Source: an uncultured Bacteroides sp. (lineage in GTDB: Bacteria; Bacteroidota; Bacteroidia; Bacteroidales; Bacteroidaceae). Taken from it: 64,000 bases of DNA. Shown here piece by piece: positions 55,299 to 63,971 of this stretch (its first letter is position 1; every line of letters begins with the position of its first letter). The notes beneath the pieces were generated by a model, which had not been told where the DNA came from, did no database searches, and saw only the letters and a list, made by a program, of their open reading frames with translations. Both the position numbers and the translations under genes were made by a program. Location: positions 3,129,258-3,193,257 of the forward strand of contig NZ_OY782578.1 of the NCBI RefSeq assembly GCF_963677945.1. The letters are read 5' to 3'.

Positions 55299-56141
55299 AT
55301 GAAACCAAGTTCAACTTTTAGGCAATTATTAGTAATTACAATTTCATTACTAATAACTATATGCTTATTTTTAAGCTTCAAATTCCGTGCGCAAGATGAT
55401 TCACAAGTAATTATTCATGTAGAGAAAGCAGGAACATTGTCTGCCCTGATAAAGTCAAAAAATAAATATTCAATTACCGATCTCACATTGTCGGGCAATC
55501 TAAATGGTACAGATATTACTTTTATTCGTGAAATGGCTGGAGGCGGGAGTCTAAAAAGCATTAAGACTGAAGGGATGCTAACCAAACTTGATTTGACTAA
55601 TGCTAATATTGTTGAAGGTGGCGATAAATATTTCAATGACTTTCTGACAAAAGATAATTCGATTACAGACTATATGTTTGCAGAGCTATTCAAACTAACG
55701 AAACTGGTTATACCAAACAATATAAATTCAATCTGTAATGGAGCTTTTTCTGGATGTTTCAGCCTGACTACATTTATCGTACCGAAGAATGTTACAGCCA
55801 TTGGAGATTTTGCTTTTGCAGGATGCTTTGGTCTGAAGTCAATATCAATACCAAACGGCATTACATCAATCGGGAATTATGCATTTACCGGATGTTATGG
55901 ATTGACTTCATTTAAAATACCAAGCAATGTTTTTTTTATAGGAGAATATGCTTTTACAGGTTGTAGCGGGTTACAGAAAATATACTGTAATAGTTCTGTT
56001 TCTCCTAAAGTAAGCGGAACTGATGCATTTAAAGGAATAGATGCATCCATGTGCAGGCTTTATATTCCAAATGACACATACGATGATTATTCCAATGCTG
56101 ATGGTTGGAACTATTTTTCAAATATAATAGAAGAAAAATAA
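55299..56141 (+). CDS. BspA-like leucine-rich repeat exported protein
   Basis: The ATG at 55299 gives 280 residues; a TTG two codons earlier is less likely. An N-terminal hydrophobic segment (LLVITISLLITICLFLSF) acts as signal or anchor. From about residue 128 there are four 23-residue LRR_5 repeats of the BspA/Treponema type: LTKLVIPNNINSICNGAFSGC, then FSLTTFIVPKNVTAIGDFAF and two more. Related proteins in oral and gut bacteria take part in adhesion. The region around 40-115 resembles the N-terminal domain of such Bacteroides proteins. Alone on the plus strand, with a good terminator. Confidence 0.82.
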   Translation: MKPSSTFRQLLVITISLLITICLFLSFKFRAQDDSQVIIHVEKAGTLSALIKSKNKYSITDLTLSGNLNGTDITFIREMAGGGSLKSIKTEGMLTKLDLTNANIVEGGDKYFNDFLTKDNSITDYMFAELFKLTKLVIPNNINSICNGAFSGCFSLTTFIVPKNVTAIGDFAFAGCFGLKSISIPNGITSIGNYAFTGCYGLTSFKIPSNVFFIGEYAFTGCSGLQKIYCNSSVSPKVSGTDAFKGIDASMCRLYIPNDTYDDYSNADGWNYFSNIIEEK

Positions 56142-56174
56142 GAGAAGTCTGCAAAAAACAGACTTCTCTTATTT
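56137..56174. terminator. Bidirectional terminator between the BspA-like and purF-like genes
   Basis: AAATAAGAGAAGTCTG pairs perfectly with CAGACTTCTCTTATTT around a 7-nt loop, with a T run after it. The left arm overlaps the last codons of the BspA-like gene. Confidence 0.9.
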
Positions 56175-56183
56175 TTTTAATAA

Positions 56184-57593
56184 CTATTCAAAGTAACTGG
56201 AACCATCAAAACAATGCGTACATAACCTTTCTTTTGGAAGTCCTATAGCTTTCACCAAATCGTCCAGTGTTTGGAATGTAAGTGTTGTTAGTCCAAGTTC
56301 TTCTCTTATTACATCGACCATTGCTTTGTATTTCTCACTATTACTATCCGAATATTCTTTAAAAGCAACTCCCTCCTTGCCTTCTAGTTTCTTTATTGCT
56401 TTATGAGTAGCTAATTCAAGACTTGAGCGTGAACGGCTAAAATTAAGGAACTCGCAAGGATAAGTCAACGGAGGACAAGCAATTCTCATATTCACCTCTT
56501 TAATTCCAGCTTCATGCAAATCGTGTACATTATCTTTTAATTGCGTACCACGCACAATAGAGTCGTCAAGGAACACTCCGCTTTTTCCATAAATAATTGA
56601 TTTATTGGGAATCAGTTTCATCTTTGCCACTAATTCACGCATATTCTGGCTTTGAGGCATAAAGCTACGAGGCCATGTAGGTGTATATTTTGAGTACGGA
56701 CGTTTCAGAGGGATTCCTGTTTTGTGGCTATATCCCATTGCATGGCCAATACCTGAATCGGGAATACCTGCTACAAAATCAGCTTTAACATCATCATTTT
56801 CTGCAAGTGCAGCGCCACAACGGTATCTGCATTCATCTACATTTATTCCTTCGTAGAATGAAGGTGGGTATCCATAATAAACCCAAAGGAAAGCGCAAAC
56901 CTGCATTTTTTCATTTGGCTTACGTAATTGCTCATATCCATCTGCAGTAATACGAACAACCTCGCCGGATCCAATAAATTTATCAATTTCATATCCCAGG
57001 TTAGAGAAAGAGCAAGTTTCGAATGCCGCTGCATAAGCATTTTCTTTTTTCCCAAGAATAATTGGTGTTCGGCCCAGTTTATCACGAGCTGCCAGAATGC
57101 CATCTTCAGTTAGAACCAACATTGAGCAAGATCCTTTTACTCGTTTATAAACATTCTCGATACCCGATAGAAAATTATCCCCTTCTGCAATGAGCATTGC
57201 CACTAATTCTGTAGGATTCACTGTACCCTGACTAGTCTCGGAAAAGGTATGATGTTTATCCAGAAAATATTTTTCCAGTTCATCGTAATTTACTATTTTA
57301 CAAACTGTAACCACAGCAAAGCGTCCCAAATGTGAATTTACCACAATAGGTTGCGCTTCAGTGTCGCTAATTACACCAATTCCACTGTTGCCGGAAAAGT
57401 TCTTAATATCATTTTCAAATTTATTTCTGAAATATCCGTCTTCAAGACTATGAATAGCTCTTTGAATACCTTTTTCCTTAGACAAGAAAGCTAAACCAGC
57501 CCTTTTAGTCCCTAAATGAGAATGATAATCGGTGCCATAAAATACATCGGCTACACAATCAACTTTTGAAATACTGCCAAAAAAACCACTCAT
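56184..57593 (-). CDS. PurF-family paralogue lacking the glutaminase nucleophile
   Basis: A 469-residue amidophosphoribosyltransferase homologue. Canonical PurF exposes Cys at position 1 after processing (pattern CG.xG); here the N-terminus is MSGFFGS, with Ser in that place. The PRPP loop VFLDDSIVRGT (340-350) is intact. The four cysteines that hold the [4Fe-4S] cluster in the B. subtilis enzyme are present: Cys233, Cys380, Cys458 and Cys461. The protein can therefore probably fold and bind PRPP, but should not use glutamine as nitrogen donor in the usual way. It may use ammonia or serve another PRPP-dependent role. Monocistronic. Confidence 0.85.
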   Translation of the reverse strand: MSGFFGSISKVDCVADVFYGTDYHSHLGTKRAGLAFLSKEKGIQRAIHSLEDGYFRNKFENDIKNFSGNSGIGVISDTEAQPIVVNSHLGRFAVVTVCKIVNYDELEKYFLDKHHTFSETSQGTVNPTELVAMLIAEGDNFLSGIENVYKRVKGSCSMLVLTEDGILAARDKLGRTPIILGKKENAYAAAFETCSFSNLGYEIDKFIGSGEVVRITADGYEQLRKPNEKMQVCAFLWVYYGYPPSFYEGINVDECRYRCGAALAENDDVKADFVAGIPDSGIGHAMGYSHKTGIPLKRPYSKYTPTWPRSFMPQSQNMRELVAKMKLIPNKSIIYGKSGVFLDDSIVRGTQLKDNVHDLHEAGIKEVNMRIACPPLTYPCEFLNFSRSRSSLELATHKAIKKLEGKEGVAFKEYSDSNSEKYKAMVDVIREELGLTTLTFQTLDDLVKAIGLPKERLCTHCFDGSSYFE

Positions 57594-57857
57594 ATAATTC
57601 CGTTTTTATACATAAATTTAAGTCACGAAAATACTTGAATTTGGCTTATGATGCAAGGGAATTGGATGTTATTTGATAATAAAATAAAAACAAATCTAAA
57701 AGAATTTGTGCAAAAGAATATCTTGCTATTATACATAATTATAAATGCTATTTTTTCAATATCGCACAAATTTTACAGATATAATTTAGTTGTTCATCCA
57801 ACATATTTTAGTAAATTGCGCACTATTAATTTACAATTTAAAAACACACAAACACTT

Positions 57858-59033
57858 ATGACATCCCTTAAATCTCCACGAATTCAAAGCGTTGATGCTT
57901 TACGCGGCTTTGCTATTGTAGCAATATTATTGTTACACAATCTTGAGCATTTTGATTATTACTTTTTACCCACAGGTTTACCGGCATGGTTAGTGAGTCT
58001 CGATAAAACTATTTGGGATACAATGTTCTTTCTTTTTGCGGGAAAAGCTTACGGAATATTTGCCTTATTGTTTGGTCTTACTTTTTATATCCAACAACAT
58101 AATCAGGAATTGAAAGGAAAAGATTTTCGTGCACGTTTTGCATGGCGACTAGTATTACTATACGGTTTCGGAATGATTAATTCCAGCTTCTATCAAGGCG
58201 ATATACTTACAATATATGCCATTTTAGGTTTTACTCTTATTCCGGTAGCAAAGTTAAATACCAAAACAGTTCTTTTTATTGCTGTTATACTTATTCTTCA
58301 ACCATATGAATGGATAAAAGTATTATCTGCTATTATACACCCTCAACAAGCAATTCCAAACCCGGCATCATGGGATTATTTTGGTAAAATGGGTGAGTAT
58401 ATTCCAAAAAATTCGTTTATAGATACTATTTATGGGAATTTAACAAACGGTAAAACAGCTGTTTATTTGTGGACATGGGAAGCTGGACGTGTATTCCAGA
58501 CTCCAGCATTGTTTATGTTTGGTATGTTATTGGGTAGAACACAGAAATTCGTTAAATCTCCCGAAAACAATAAATTCTGGACAAAAGCATTAATATATTC
58601 ATTGATACTATTTATACCGTTATATTTCGTGAGTAAAAGTGTAACAAGCCAATCAATTACTAATACAGCAGTATTTAGATCTTTGGAGTTAATTACAAAA
58701 TCATGGACTAACTTTGCCTTCCTGGTTTTCCTTGTTTCAGGATTTGTGTTACTGTACGAAAATACTAATTTAAGAAATGCACTTGATAAATTTTCTGTTT
58801 TAGGACGTATGAGTATGAGTAATTACGTTATGCAATCTATTTTAGGCTCGTGCATTTATTATGGATTTGGATTAGGTTTATACCAATATACAGGAGCTAC
58901 ATATTCTCTTTTAATAGGCTTAATGCTTATGATTATTCAATGGACATTCTGTAAATACTGGCAAAAAGATCATAGGTATGGAGTCTTGGAAGGTGTTTGG
59001 CATAAACTGACTTGGATAGGCACCAGCAGATAA
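57858..59033 (+). CDS. DUF418 membrane protein
   Basis: The start at 57858 gives 391 residues. A longer frame from 57648 adds a low-complexity, Asn/Lys/Phe-rich segment that looks like untranslated leader, so it is rejected. The core is RIQSVDALRGFAIVAILLLHNLEHF (start), LFGLTFYIQQ and FARRLVLLYGFGMIN-like (here FAWRLVLLYGFGMINSS), with about ten membrane helices and the DUF418 C-terminal domain (VLGRMSMSNYVMQSILG). The family is related to acyltransferase-3/YeiB-like proteins; the bacterial function is not known. Confidence 0.88.
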   Translation: MTSLKSPRIQSVDALRGFAIVAILLLHNLEHFDYYFLPTGLPAWLVSLDKTIWDTMFFLFAGKAYGIFALLFGLTFYIQQHNQELKGKDFRARFAWRLVLLYGFGMINSSFYQGDILTIYAILGFTLIPVAKLNTKTVLFIAVILILQPYEWIKVLSAIIHPQQAIPNPASWDYFGKMGEYIPKNSFIDTIYGNLTNGKTAVYLWTWEAGRVFQTPALFMFGMLLGRTQKFVKSPENNKFWTKALIYSLILFIPLYFVSKSVTSQSITNTAVFRSLELITKSWTNFAFLVFLVSGFVLLYENTNLRNALDKFSVLGRMSMSNYVMQSILGSCIYYGFGLGLYQYTGATYSLLIGLMLMIIQWTFCKYWQKDHRYGVLEGVWHKLTWIGTSR

Positions 59034-59054
59034 TAGAAATTTCAACATATTAAT

Positions 59055-59083
59055 AAAGCCGACTCTTTGTTAGGGTCGGCTTT
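59055..59083 (+). terminator. Terminator of the DUF418 gene
   Basis: AAAGCCGAC pairs with GTCGGCTTT around an 11-nt loop, with a T-rich tail (GCTTTTTC). Confidence 0.88.
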
Positions 59084-59121
59084 GCTTTTTCATAAACACT
59101 CATCAAAGAATTAGCTTCAAA

Positions 59122-59451
59122 TTATGAAAGAATAATTTCGCCTGAAAACATATCATACTTTGCAAGCAACCTCTCTTTATTATATAGATGAACATATTTC
59201 TGCCCAATGATAGTAGCATTTTTACAAGGCTCATCAAATTCATTCATGCGTTCATCGCACTCTTTTTTATAAGCATCTATAGCTTTTGAAATTAAAGATT
59301 CCAATTCATCAACATTCTTATCAATTTCTTCCTTAGCTTTCTTTGAAAGTCTTTTAGCTTCTTCAATAGTGATTTCATGTTTCTCTAGTTTCTTCATTAT
59401 TCTTTTAATGATTTCAGCTACTTCTTCTTTTGATTTGCTTGAATCTTTCAT
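59122..59451 (-). CDS. Small highly charged, helical protein
   Basis: A 109-residue protein, strongly Lys/Glu-rich, with long heptad-like helices (EEVAEIIKRIMKKLEKHEITI; AKRLSKKAKEEIDKNVDEL), no membrane segment and a short, less charged C-terminus. No family recognised. It is divergent from the RloA/RloB genes, with about 335 bp between that hold the phased repeat array. A regulatory or accessory role for that cassette is possible but unproven. Confidence 0.6.
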   Translation of the reverse strand: MKDSSKSKEEVAEIIKRIMKKLEKHEITIEEAKRLSKKAKEEIDKNVDELESLISKAIDAYKKECDERMNEFDEPCKNATIIGQKYVHLYNKERLLAKYDMFSGEIILS

Positions 59452-59640
59452 AATCTGTTTTTTTTAATAAATGGTTCAATAATTTCATTAAACGTTCATC
59501 CATCTCACAATTAAAAAACAAACCTTAAAGAGCAATTGTTTGTTTTTTGATTGCTTCTACCTGAAGGTTATTATATAAATAATCTTCTTTTCCTTTATTT
59601 AACACAGACAGAATAAGCGTTGGAGTAACAGCTAAAATCC

Positions 59641-59715
59641 ATTGGTCAATAATTTTAATTTATTCGCCAATGGTTTTAAATTATTCATGAATAAATTAAA
59701 ACCATTGAGCAATAA
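59641..59715. repeat. Phased ATTGGNSAATAA array upstream of rloA
   Basis: ATTGGTCAATAA (59641), TTATTCGCCAAT (59660, reverse), TTATTCATGAATAA (59681, palindromic) and ATTGAGCAATAA (59704) are spaced by 19, 21 and 23 bp. Around the centre a near-perfect 38-bp palindrome runs from 59669 to 59706. The array ends 45 bp before the -7 box of the AAA ATPase gene. Motif and phasing match the array at 38481-38571. The remaining part of the spacer (59452-59640) is AT-rich without recognised features. Confidence 0.75.
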
Positions 59716-59759
59716 AAAATAAATAGCCGTTTATAAACCAGAATGTACCCTACAATTAT

Positions 59760-59767
59760 TATATTTG
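59760..59767 (+). promoter_or_regulatory. -7 box of the rloA-rloB cassette
   Basis: TATATTTG, a perfect match, with a leader of about 17 nt to Met 59788. It also rules out the upstream start at 59743. Confidence 0.55.
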
Positions 59768-59787
59768 TAGAACTAATACTTAAAATT

Positions 59788-61002
59788 ATGTTAGTTCAAT
59801 TTCATTTTGAAAACTTCAAATGCTTTAAAGATGAGACTAAATTGAGTTTGGTAGCATCCAATCATATTAAGGATAATATAGATAATGTTATCAAGACAGA
59901 TAATATTAATCTTCTTAAATCTGTTGTAATATATGGGCCAAATGCAAGTGGAAAAACAAAGCTGCTGAATGCATTTCAGTTTATGCGCTTAATGGTTGAA
60001 AGATCTACCAATAATGCTGTAGACAGAGGGTTTAGCATAGATAACTTCAGATTAAGTACTGAATCTAAAGAAAGCCCAAGCTTCTTCGAGGTTGTATTTA
60101 TTTTAGATGAAATACAATATCGGTACGGATTCGAACTGACCAAAAAGAATATTTTGGCAGAATGGCTATACAAAAATGAAAAGAAAGAAAAAGAACTATT
60201 CTATCGTGAAGGGAAAGTTATTGAATATGATTCTTCTGAGCTGAAACGAGTTAAAAGTCTGGTAGAAGAAGACATGATACGTGAAGACAGCCTTCTGTTA
60301 ACCGTACTTGCTCAGTTCAACGATCAGCTTTCTCAGAAAATACTGAAATGGTTTCATCATGTAAATATGCTCTATGCCGATGGCAGCAATGTGCAAAGCT
60401 ATACACTTGACAAACTCACCACTCCGATGAAGCAAAAGATTGTTCGTCTAATGAAAGATGCCGATTTCAGCATTAATGATTTTGTGCGCCATCCTATAAA
60501 CAAAGACGAGATTCAGACACTTCATACCGTATACGACGAGAATAAACTAAGGGTAGATGAAACTCCTTTCATGCTCGAAGATGAATCGAACGGCACTATT
60601 CATTTTCTTTCATTAACTGCACCTATTCTCGATACACTGGACAGAGGCAAAATATTAATGATTGACGAACTTGATTCCGGTTTGCATCATGATCTTATCG
60701 TTGCTCTTCTTAAGTTATTTCATTCAGAAGAAACAAATCCACATAATGCACAATTGATATTCAATACGCAAAATACTAATTTATTATCGAGTGATCTTTT
60801 CAGAAAAGACCAGATTTATTTCGTATCCAAAAACAGATACGGAGAAGCATCTCTAACGTCTGCTGCCGATTTTATGTTGAGACCAGGAGCAAATCTGCAA
60901 AAAAAATATCTGGAAGGAAGATTTGGAGCGATTCCTTATCTGAAAAACATGAATAAATCATTCACCTCTAAAAAAGAAGAAGATAATGAAGATAGAGATT
61001 AA
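59788..61002 (+). CDS. rloA: RloA/AbiLi-type AAA ATPase (phage defence)
   Basis: The start at 59788 gives 404 residues. It is an ABC/SMC-like AAA15 (OLD-related) ATPase: MLVQFHFENFKCFKDETKLSL at the N-terminus, Walker A GPNASGKT (50-57), a long insertion, the signature-like LEDESNGTIHFL (about 263-274), and Walker B KILMIDELDSGLHHD (288-302). Such ATPases pair with RloB and act in abortive phage resistance (AbiL type). It overlaps the rloB gene by 17 nt, so both are made together. Its exact sensing role is not known. Confidence 0.85.
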   Translation: MLVQFHFENFKCFKDETKLSLVASNHIKDNIDNVIKTDNINLLKSVVIYGPNASGKTKLLNAFQFMRLMVERSTNNAVDRGFSIDNFRLSTESKESPSFFEVVFILDEIQYRYGFELTKKNILAEWLYKNEKKEKELFYREGKVIEYDSSELKRVKSLVEEDMIREDSLLLTVLAQFNDQLSQKILKWFHHVNMLYADGSNVQSYTLDKLTTPMKQKIVRLMKDADFSINDFVRHPINKDEIQTLHTVYDENKLRVDETPFMLEDESNGTIHFLSLTAPILDTLDRGKILMIDELDSGLHHDLIVALLKLFHSEETNPHNAQLIFNTQNTNLLSSDLFRKDQIYFVSKNRYGEASLTSAADFMLRPGANLQKKYLEGRFGAIPYLKNMNKSFTSKKEEDNEDRD

Positions 61003-61711
61003 AGATGGAATAAAACACATTTCTCTTGATAACGATCAGCACAAACCACAAACATCGCTCAGAAGGAGAAGAGGCGAAACTCCCGATTTAATAAGAAAAG
61101 CTCCCACCCGATCTACACTAAAGAAGTTTCTTATAGTATGTGAGGGTAAAAATACTGAGACGTCATATTTTAATCAATTCAGAAGGCCTAATGTAGCTAT
61201 TGAAACTGTGGGTCTTGGTTACAATACAGTCTCTTTAGTCAATAAGGCCATTGAGATTTACTCTTCAAAATCCGACGGAGATAAACCGGATGAGGTGTGG
61301 TGTGTGTTTGATAAAGACGATTTCACAAACAAAATGTTTAGTCAGGCCATTTCAATGGCAACCGAACATAGTTTTTACTGCGCTTATTCAAATCAGGCTT
61401 TTGAATATTGGCTGATACTGCATTTTGTAGATCATCACGGTGGGCTGCTACACAGAAATGAATACAATGAAATAATCAACAAACATATAAAGATATTCGG
61501 TGCAAATTATGCCGGTAAAGGCTGCAAAATTGTTACTGAACATTTGTTTGAAATATTGCAATCTAAAGATCCTGCAACAAAAAGGTCTCGACAGGATCTC
61601 GCTATTGAACGGGCAAAAAGAATCTATAGTCAAAAATCGAATTTATTACCGGCAAATGCAGAATCTGTAACAGCCGTTTTTAAGCTGGTGGAAGAAATTG
61701 TATCAAATTAA
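60986..61711 (+). CDS. rloB: RloB/AbiLii-type nuclease-like protein (phage defence)
   Basis: A 241-residue RloB family protein. The core is TOPRIM-like: LIVCEGKNTETSYF with Glu53, and WCVFDKDDF with Asp109, Asp111 and Asp112, the usual metal-binding set of OLD/TOPRIM nucleases. The N-terminal basic patch (SLRRRRGETPDL) could bind nucleic acid. Coupled by a 17-nt overlap with the ATPase gene. By analogy with AbiL and PARIS, it is the likely effector that damages nucleic acid when the ATPase senses infection (inference). Confidence 0.82.
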   Translation: MKIEIKDGIKHISLDNDQHKPQTSLRRRRGETPDLIRKAPTRSTLKKFLIVCEGKNTETSYFNQFRRPNVAIETVGLGYNTVSLVNKAIEIYSSKSDGDKPDEVWCVFDKDDFTNKMFSQAISMATEHSFYCAYSNQAFEYWLILHFVDHHGGLLHRNEYNEIINKHIKIFGANYAGKGCKIVTEHLFEILQSKDPATKRSRQDLAIERAKRIYSQKSNLLPANAESVTAVFKLVEEIVSN

Positions 61712-61758
61712 AAGTTTGTCAGTCTGCAAATATATTCATTTACACATATTAAAACACC

Positions 61759-61809
61759 AAGCTCCCTTAGCTTAGTAATCGAGGTATTACTAAACAAAGG
61801 GAGCTTTTT
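61759..61809. terminator. Strong terminator after the rloAB cassette
   Basis: AAGCTCCCTT (61759-61768) pairs with AAGGGAGCTT (61797-61806), and TTAGTAAT/ATTACTAA continue the stem. Five T residues end it on the plus strand. It also lies past the stop codon of the convergent lipoprotein gene. Confidence 0.9.
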
Positions 61810-61846
61810 AGATCATATATGCAATTTCTGTTTATTCAGAACATTA

Positions 61847-63136
61847 TCAGTCGGCGTAGAATGGCGTTACTGGAATTTTACTAATCTGCTTGATATCATT
61901 TATATTTGAATAATCATATAAATAAAAGCCGCCTTCTCCTATCATAAATAAGTATCCGTTAACAGGTATCACATCAAAAGTCTTTATTCCTGGGAAAGCT
62001 GCAATCAAATTATCAGTAATCTTTGTTTTATCTGCAGCATTATATATTTTAAGTCCAGCCTCTCCATCGCAAACAAACAAAGTATTTCCTTCAATCCCCA
62101 CTCCATAAGGTTTGGTCATATTAAATGAACCCACCAATTGATTGGTTTTATAATCGGACGAAAGCTTAACTACATCCAAACGGTTTATATCTCCATGGCA
62201 AGTTTGTCCTCCGCGAAGAGTAATGTATGCATATCCATTTTGAATAACAACAGGATCGCAGCTTGTTGCATGAGAGAACATACTTACATAAGCCGGAACT
62301 GTTGGAACATTAAGACTATAAACTAACATTCCGTTTGTAGTTCCAAAAAAGAGATGATCGTTATAAATAAACATCGTTTCTATACTCCATCCCACTGTTT
62401 GCTTTCCAATATTTACCGGAGAACCAGGAGTTCCCACATCAAACATTGTTAGTTGACTATTATCAACGACATACAAATATTTATCATACAATCCAAAACG
62501 TGCCATTGAGCCACCTTTTCCAAAACCACTCCCGGAAATACCACCTGCAGCAGCATTCAGCTCAGCATAACTATTTGAAGTATAATAAGTATCCCACATT
62601 GGATAAATAGGAGTTTCATTGTATTCAAGTTCACGCTTTTCTGTTACCAATTCCCAGCCAATAACAACTCCTTTCTCTTTATCCACTTCTTTCACCCGAT
62701 ATTTGTCATTTATCTGAGGAACAGTATAAGCTAAAGCATTCTTTACTCTGTTTACTTCTTTAATTTTGCTAATATCTGAAACATCAATTGCAACCAGATC
62801 AACATAACTATCAGCAAACAAAATATTATTCTTTATTGCTAAGTCAATACATCCGGGGACCTCTATAAAACCGATATTCTTTGGATTTGCCGGAGTAGTG
62901 AGATCAAGAATATGTATTCCTCTGAGCTTCTCCACTACAAACAAATAATTGTCCTTAAAATATATTTTCCCTGGATTTGACAAAGTTTGAGGTGAAGTTG
63001 ATTTTACAGCACTTCTTAATGTCTCATAACTCATATATATGGGAGAGTTTACAGTCGAAGTCTCAGTATATTTATCCATGCATGCAGTTAAAGAGAGCAT
63101 AGACAATAAAAGTAATATATAGTATTTGTTTTTCAT
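61847..63136 (-). CDS. LVIVD-repeat lipoprotein
   Basis: A 429-residue lipoprotein (lipobox SLTAC with Cys19). It is made of beta-propeller-like LVIVD repeats: units of about 40 residues with a pattern such as NYLFVVEKLRGIHILDLTTPANPK, NILFADSYVDLVAIDVSDISK, KYLYVVDNSQLTMFDVGTPG and NTLFVCDGEAGLKIYNAADK. These proteins occur in envelope-associated Bacteroidetes loci; the function is unknown. It begins 10 nt after the barrel gene, which suggests that the lipoprotein and barrel work together at the outer membrane. Confidence 0.82.
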   Translation of the reverse strand: MKNKYYILLLLSMLSLTACMDKYTETSTVNSPIYMSYETLRSAVKSTSPQTLSNPGKIYFKDNYLFVVEKLRGIHILDLTTPANPKNIGFIEVPGCIDLAIKNNILFADSYVDLVAIDVSDISKIKEVNRVKNALAYTVPQINDKYRVKEVDKEKGVVIGWELVTEKRELEYNETPIYPMWDTYYTSNSYAELNAAAGGISGSGFGKGGSMARFGLYDKYLYVVDNSQLTMFDVGTPGSPVNIGKQTVGWSIETMFIYNDHLFFGTTNGMLVYSLNVPTVPAYVSMFSHATSCDPVVIQNGYAYITLRGGQTCHGDINRLDVVKLSSDYKTNQLVGSFNMTKPYGVGIEGNTLFVCDGEAGLKIYNAADKTKITDNLIAAFPGIKTFDVIPVNGYLFMIGEGGFYLYDYSNINDIKQISKIPVTPFYAD

Positions 63137-63146
63137 ATCATTAGAT

Positions 63147-63971
63147 TTAATAAATAGTGATACCTAGTTTTACTAACAAACGGTTGTAATCAATATCAAG
63201 CTTGTAATTATCAGAAGATGTATAATGCTGCCTGTGATACTGATATCCGACTGACATATTCAATCCGAACTGAGAATTCAGTTGAACAAGTAATCCCATT
63301 GACGGACTAAATAAAAATCCACCTTTTGGATCGAGTTTCTTATTTGCCGACCAATAATATGTATTATAGCTGATTACACTACTAGGAACAATATCATTAT
63401 ATGCTAATTGAGAATCATCAATCGGAATTTCATATCCCCCTTGAAGCATAATATAAGGAGAATACTTTTCATTTCTGAATTTATAAATAACATTAGCAGT
63501 AACAGGCATATATGTTTCATTCAGAAAATCAATACCAAGACCTAAGCCTGCAGCAAAATTTTTATTAATGTTATAATCAAAAGAAGTACGAAAAACAAGG
63601 GGAGCATCTTTCTTATTATCAGAGTTTCCAATAAGTAACCCCATTTCTGTTAAATTGAAAAATTTCTTTGCCGACGGAACAAAAGTTGATGAGCTCTTTT
63701 CCATTTTATCGTCATTCGTCACTTTTTTCGATTTAGAAATCATTTCAATTTCCGATACATCTATTACTCTTGAAACATTTCCAGATACGACTCTTATCTT
63801 ATCAAGATTAGAAGAATAAATGTATTTACCTTTAATAATCTCACCATTTTTAAGGTATACATACCCCTTCTCAAATTGGGGATAATTTACAACTTGTGCT
63901 TCCGTTTGAGCATAGGTAGATAATAGGCCTATCCATACAAACAAGCTGAATATCAATGTTCGTTTTATCAT
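63147..63971 (-). CDS. Outer membrane beta-barrel protein of unknown role
   Basis: A 274-residue protein with a signal peptide (ends near STYAQ), a short N-terminal beta domain (VYLKNGEIIKGKYIYSS, a common 'gene-regulated-by' type sheet in Bacteroidetes) and a C-terminal barrel whose strands alternate aromatic and small residues (FNLTEMGLLIGN; YSPYIMLQGGYEIP; FGLNMSVGYQYHR) and end in LLVKLGITIY with a terminal aromatic residue. Precedes the LVIVD lipoprotein gene by 10 nt. No specific family assigned. Confidence 0.72.
   Translation of the reverse strand: MIKRTLIFSLFVWIGLLSTYAQTEAQVVNYPQFEKGYVYLKNGEIIKGKYIYSSNLDKIRVVSGNVSRVIDVSEIEMISKSKKVTNDDKMEKSSSTFVPSAKKFFNLTEMGLLIGNSDNKKDAPLVFRTSFDYNINKNFAAGLGLGIDFLNETYMPVTANVIYKFRNEKYSPYIMLQGGYEIPIDDSQLAYNDIVPSSVISYNTYYWSANKKLDPKGGFLFSPSMGLLVQLNSQFGLNMSVGYQYHRQHYTSSDNYKLDIDYNRLLVKLGITIY

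Noticed and set aside
57648-57857. N-terminal extension of the DUF418 protein
   Set aside because: Low-complexity, not like the family N-terminus; a TAAATTGC promoter-like box lies inside it and the family core starts right after Met 57858.
59788-61711. PARIS defence system (AriA/AriB)
   Set aside because: The ATPase type is similar, but the second gene matches RloB rather than the DUF4435 AriB protein.
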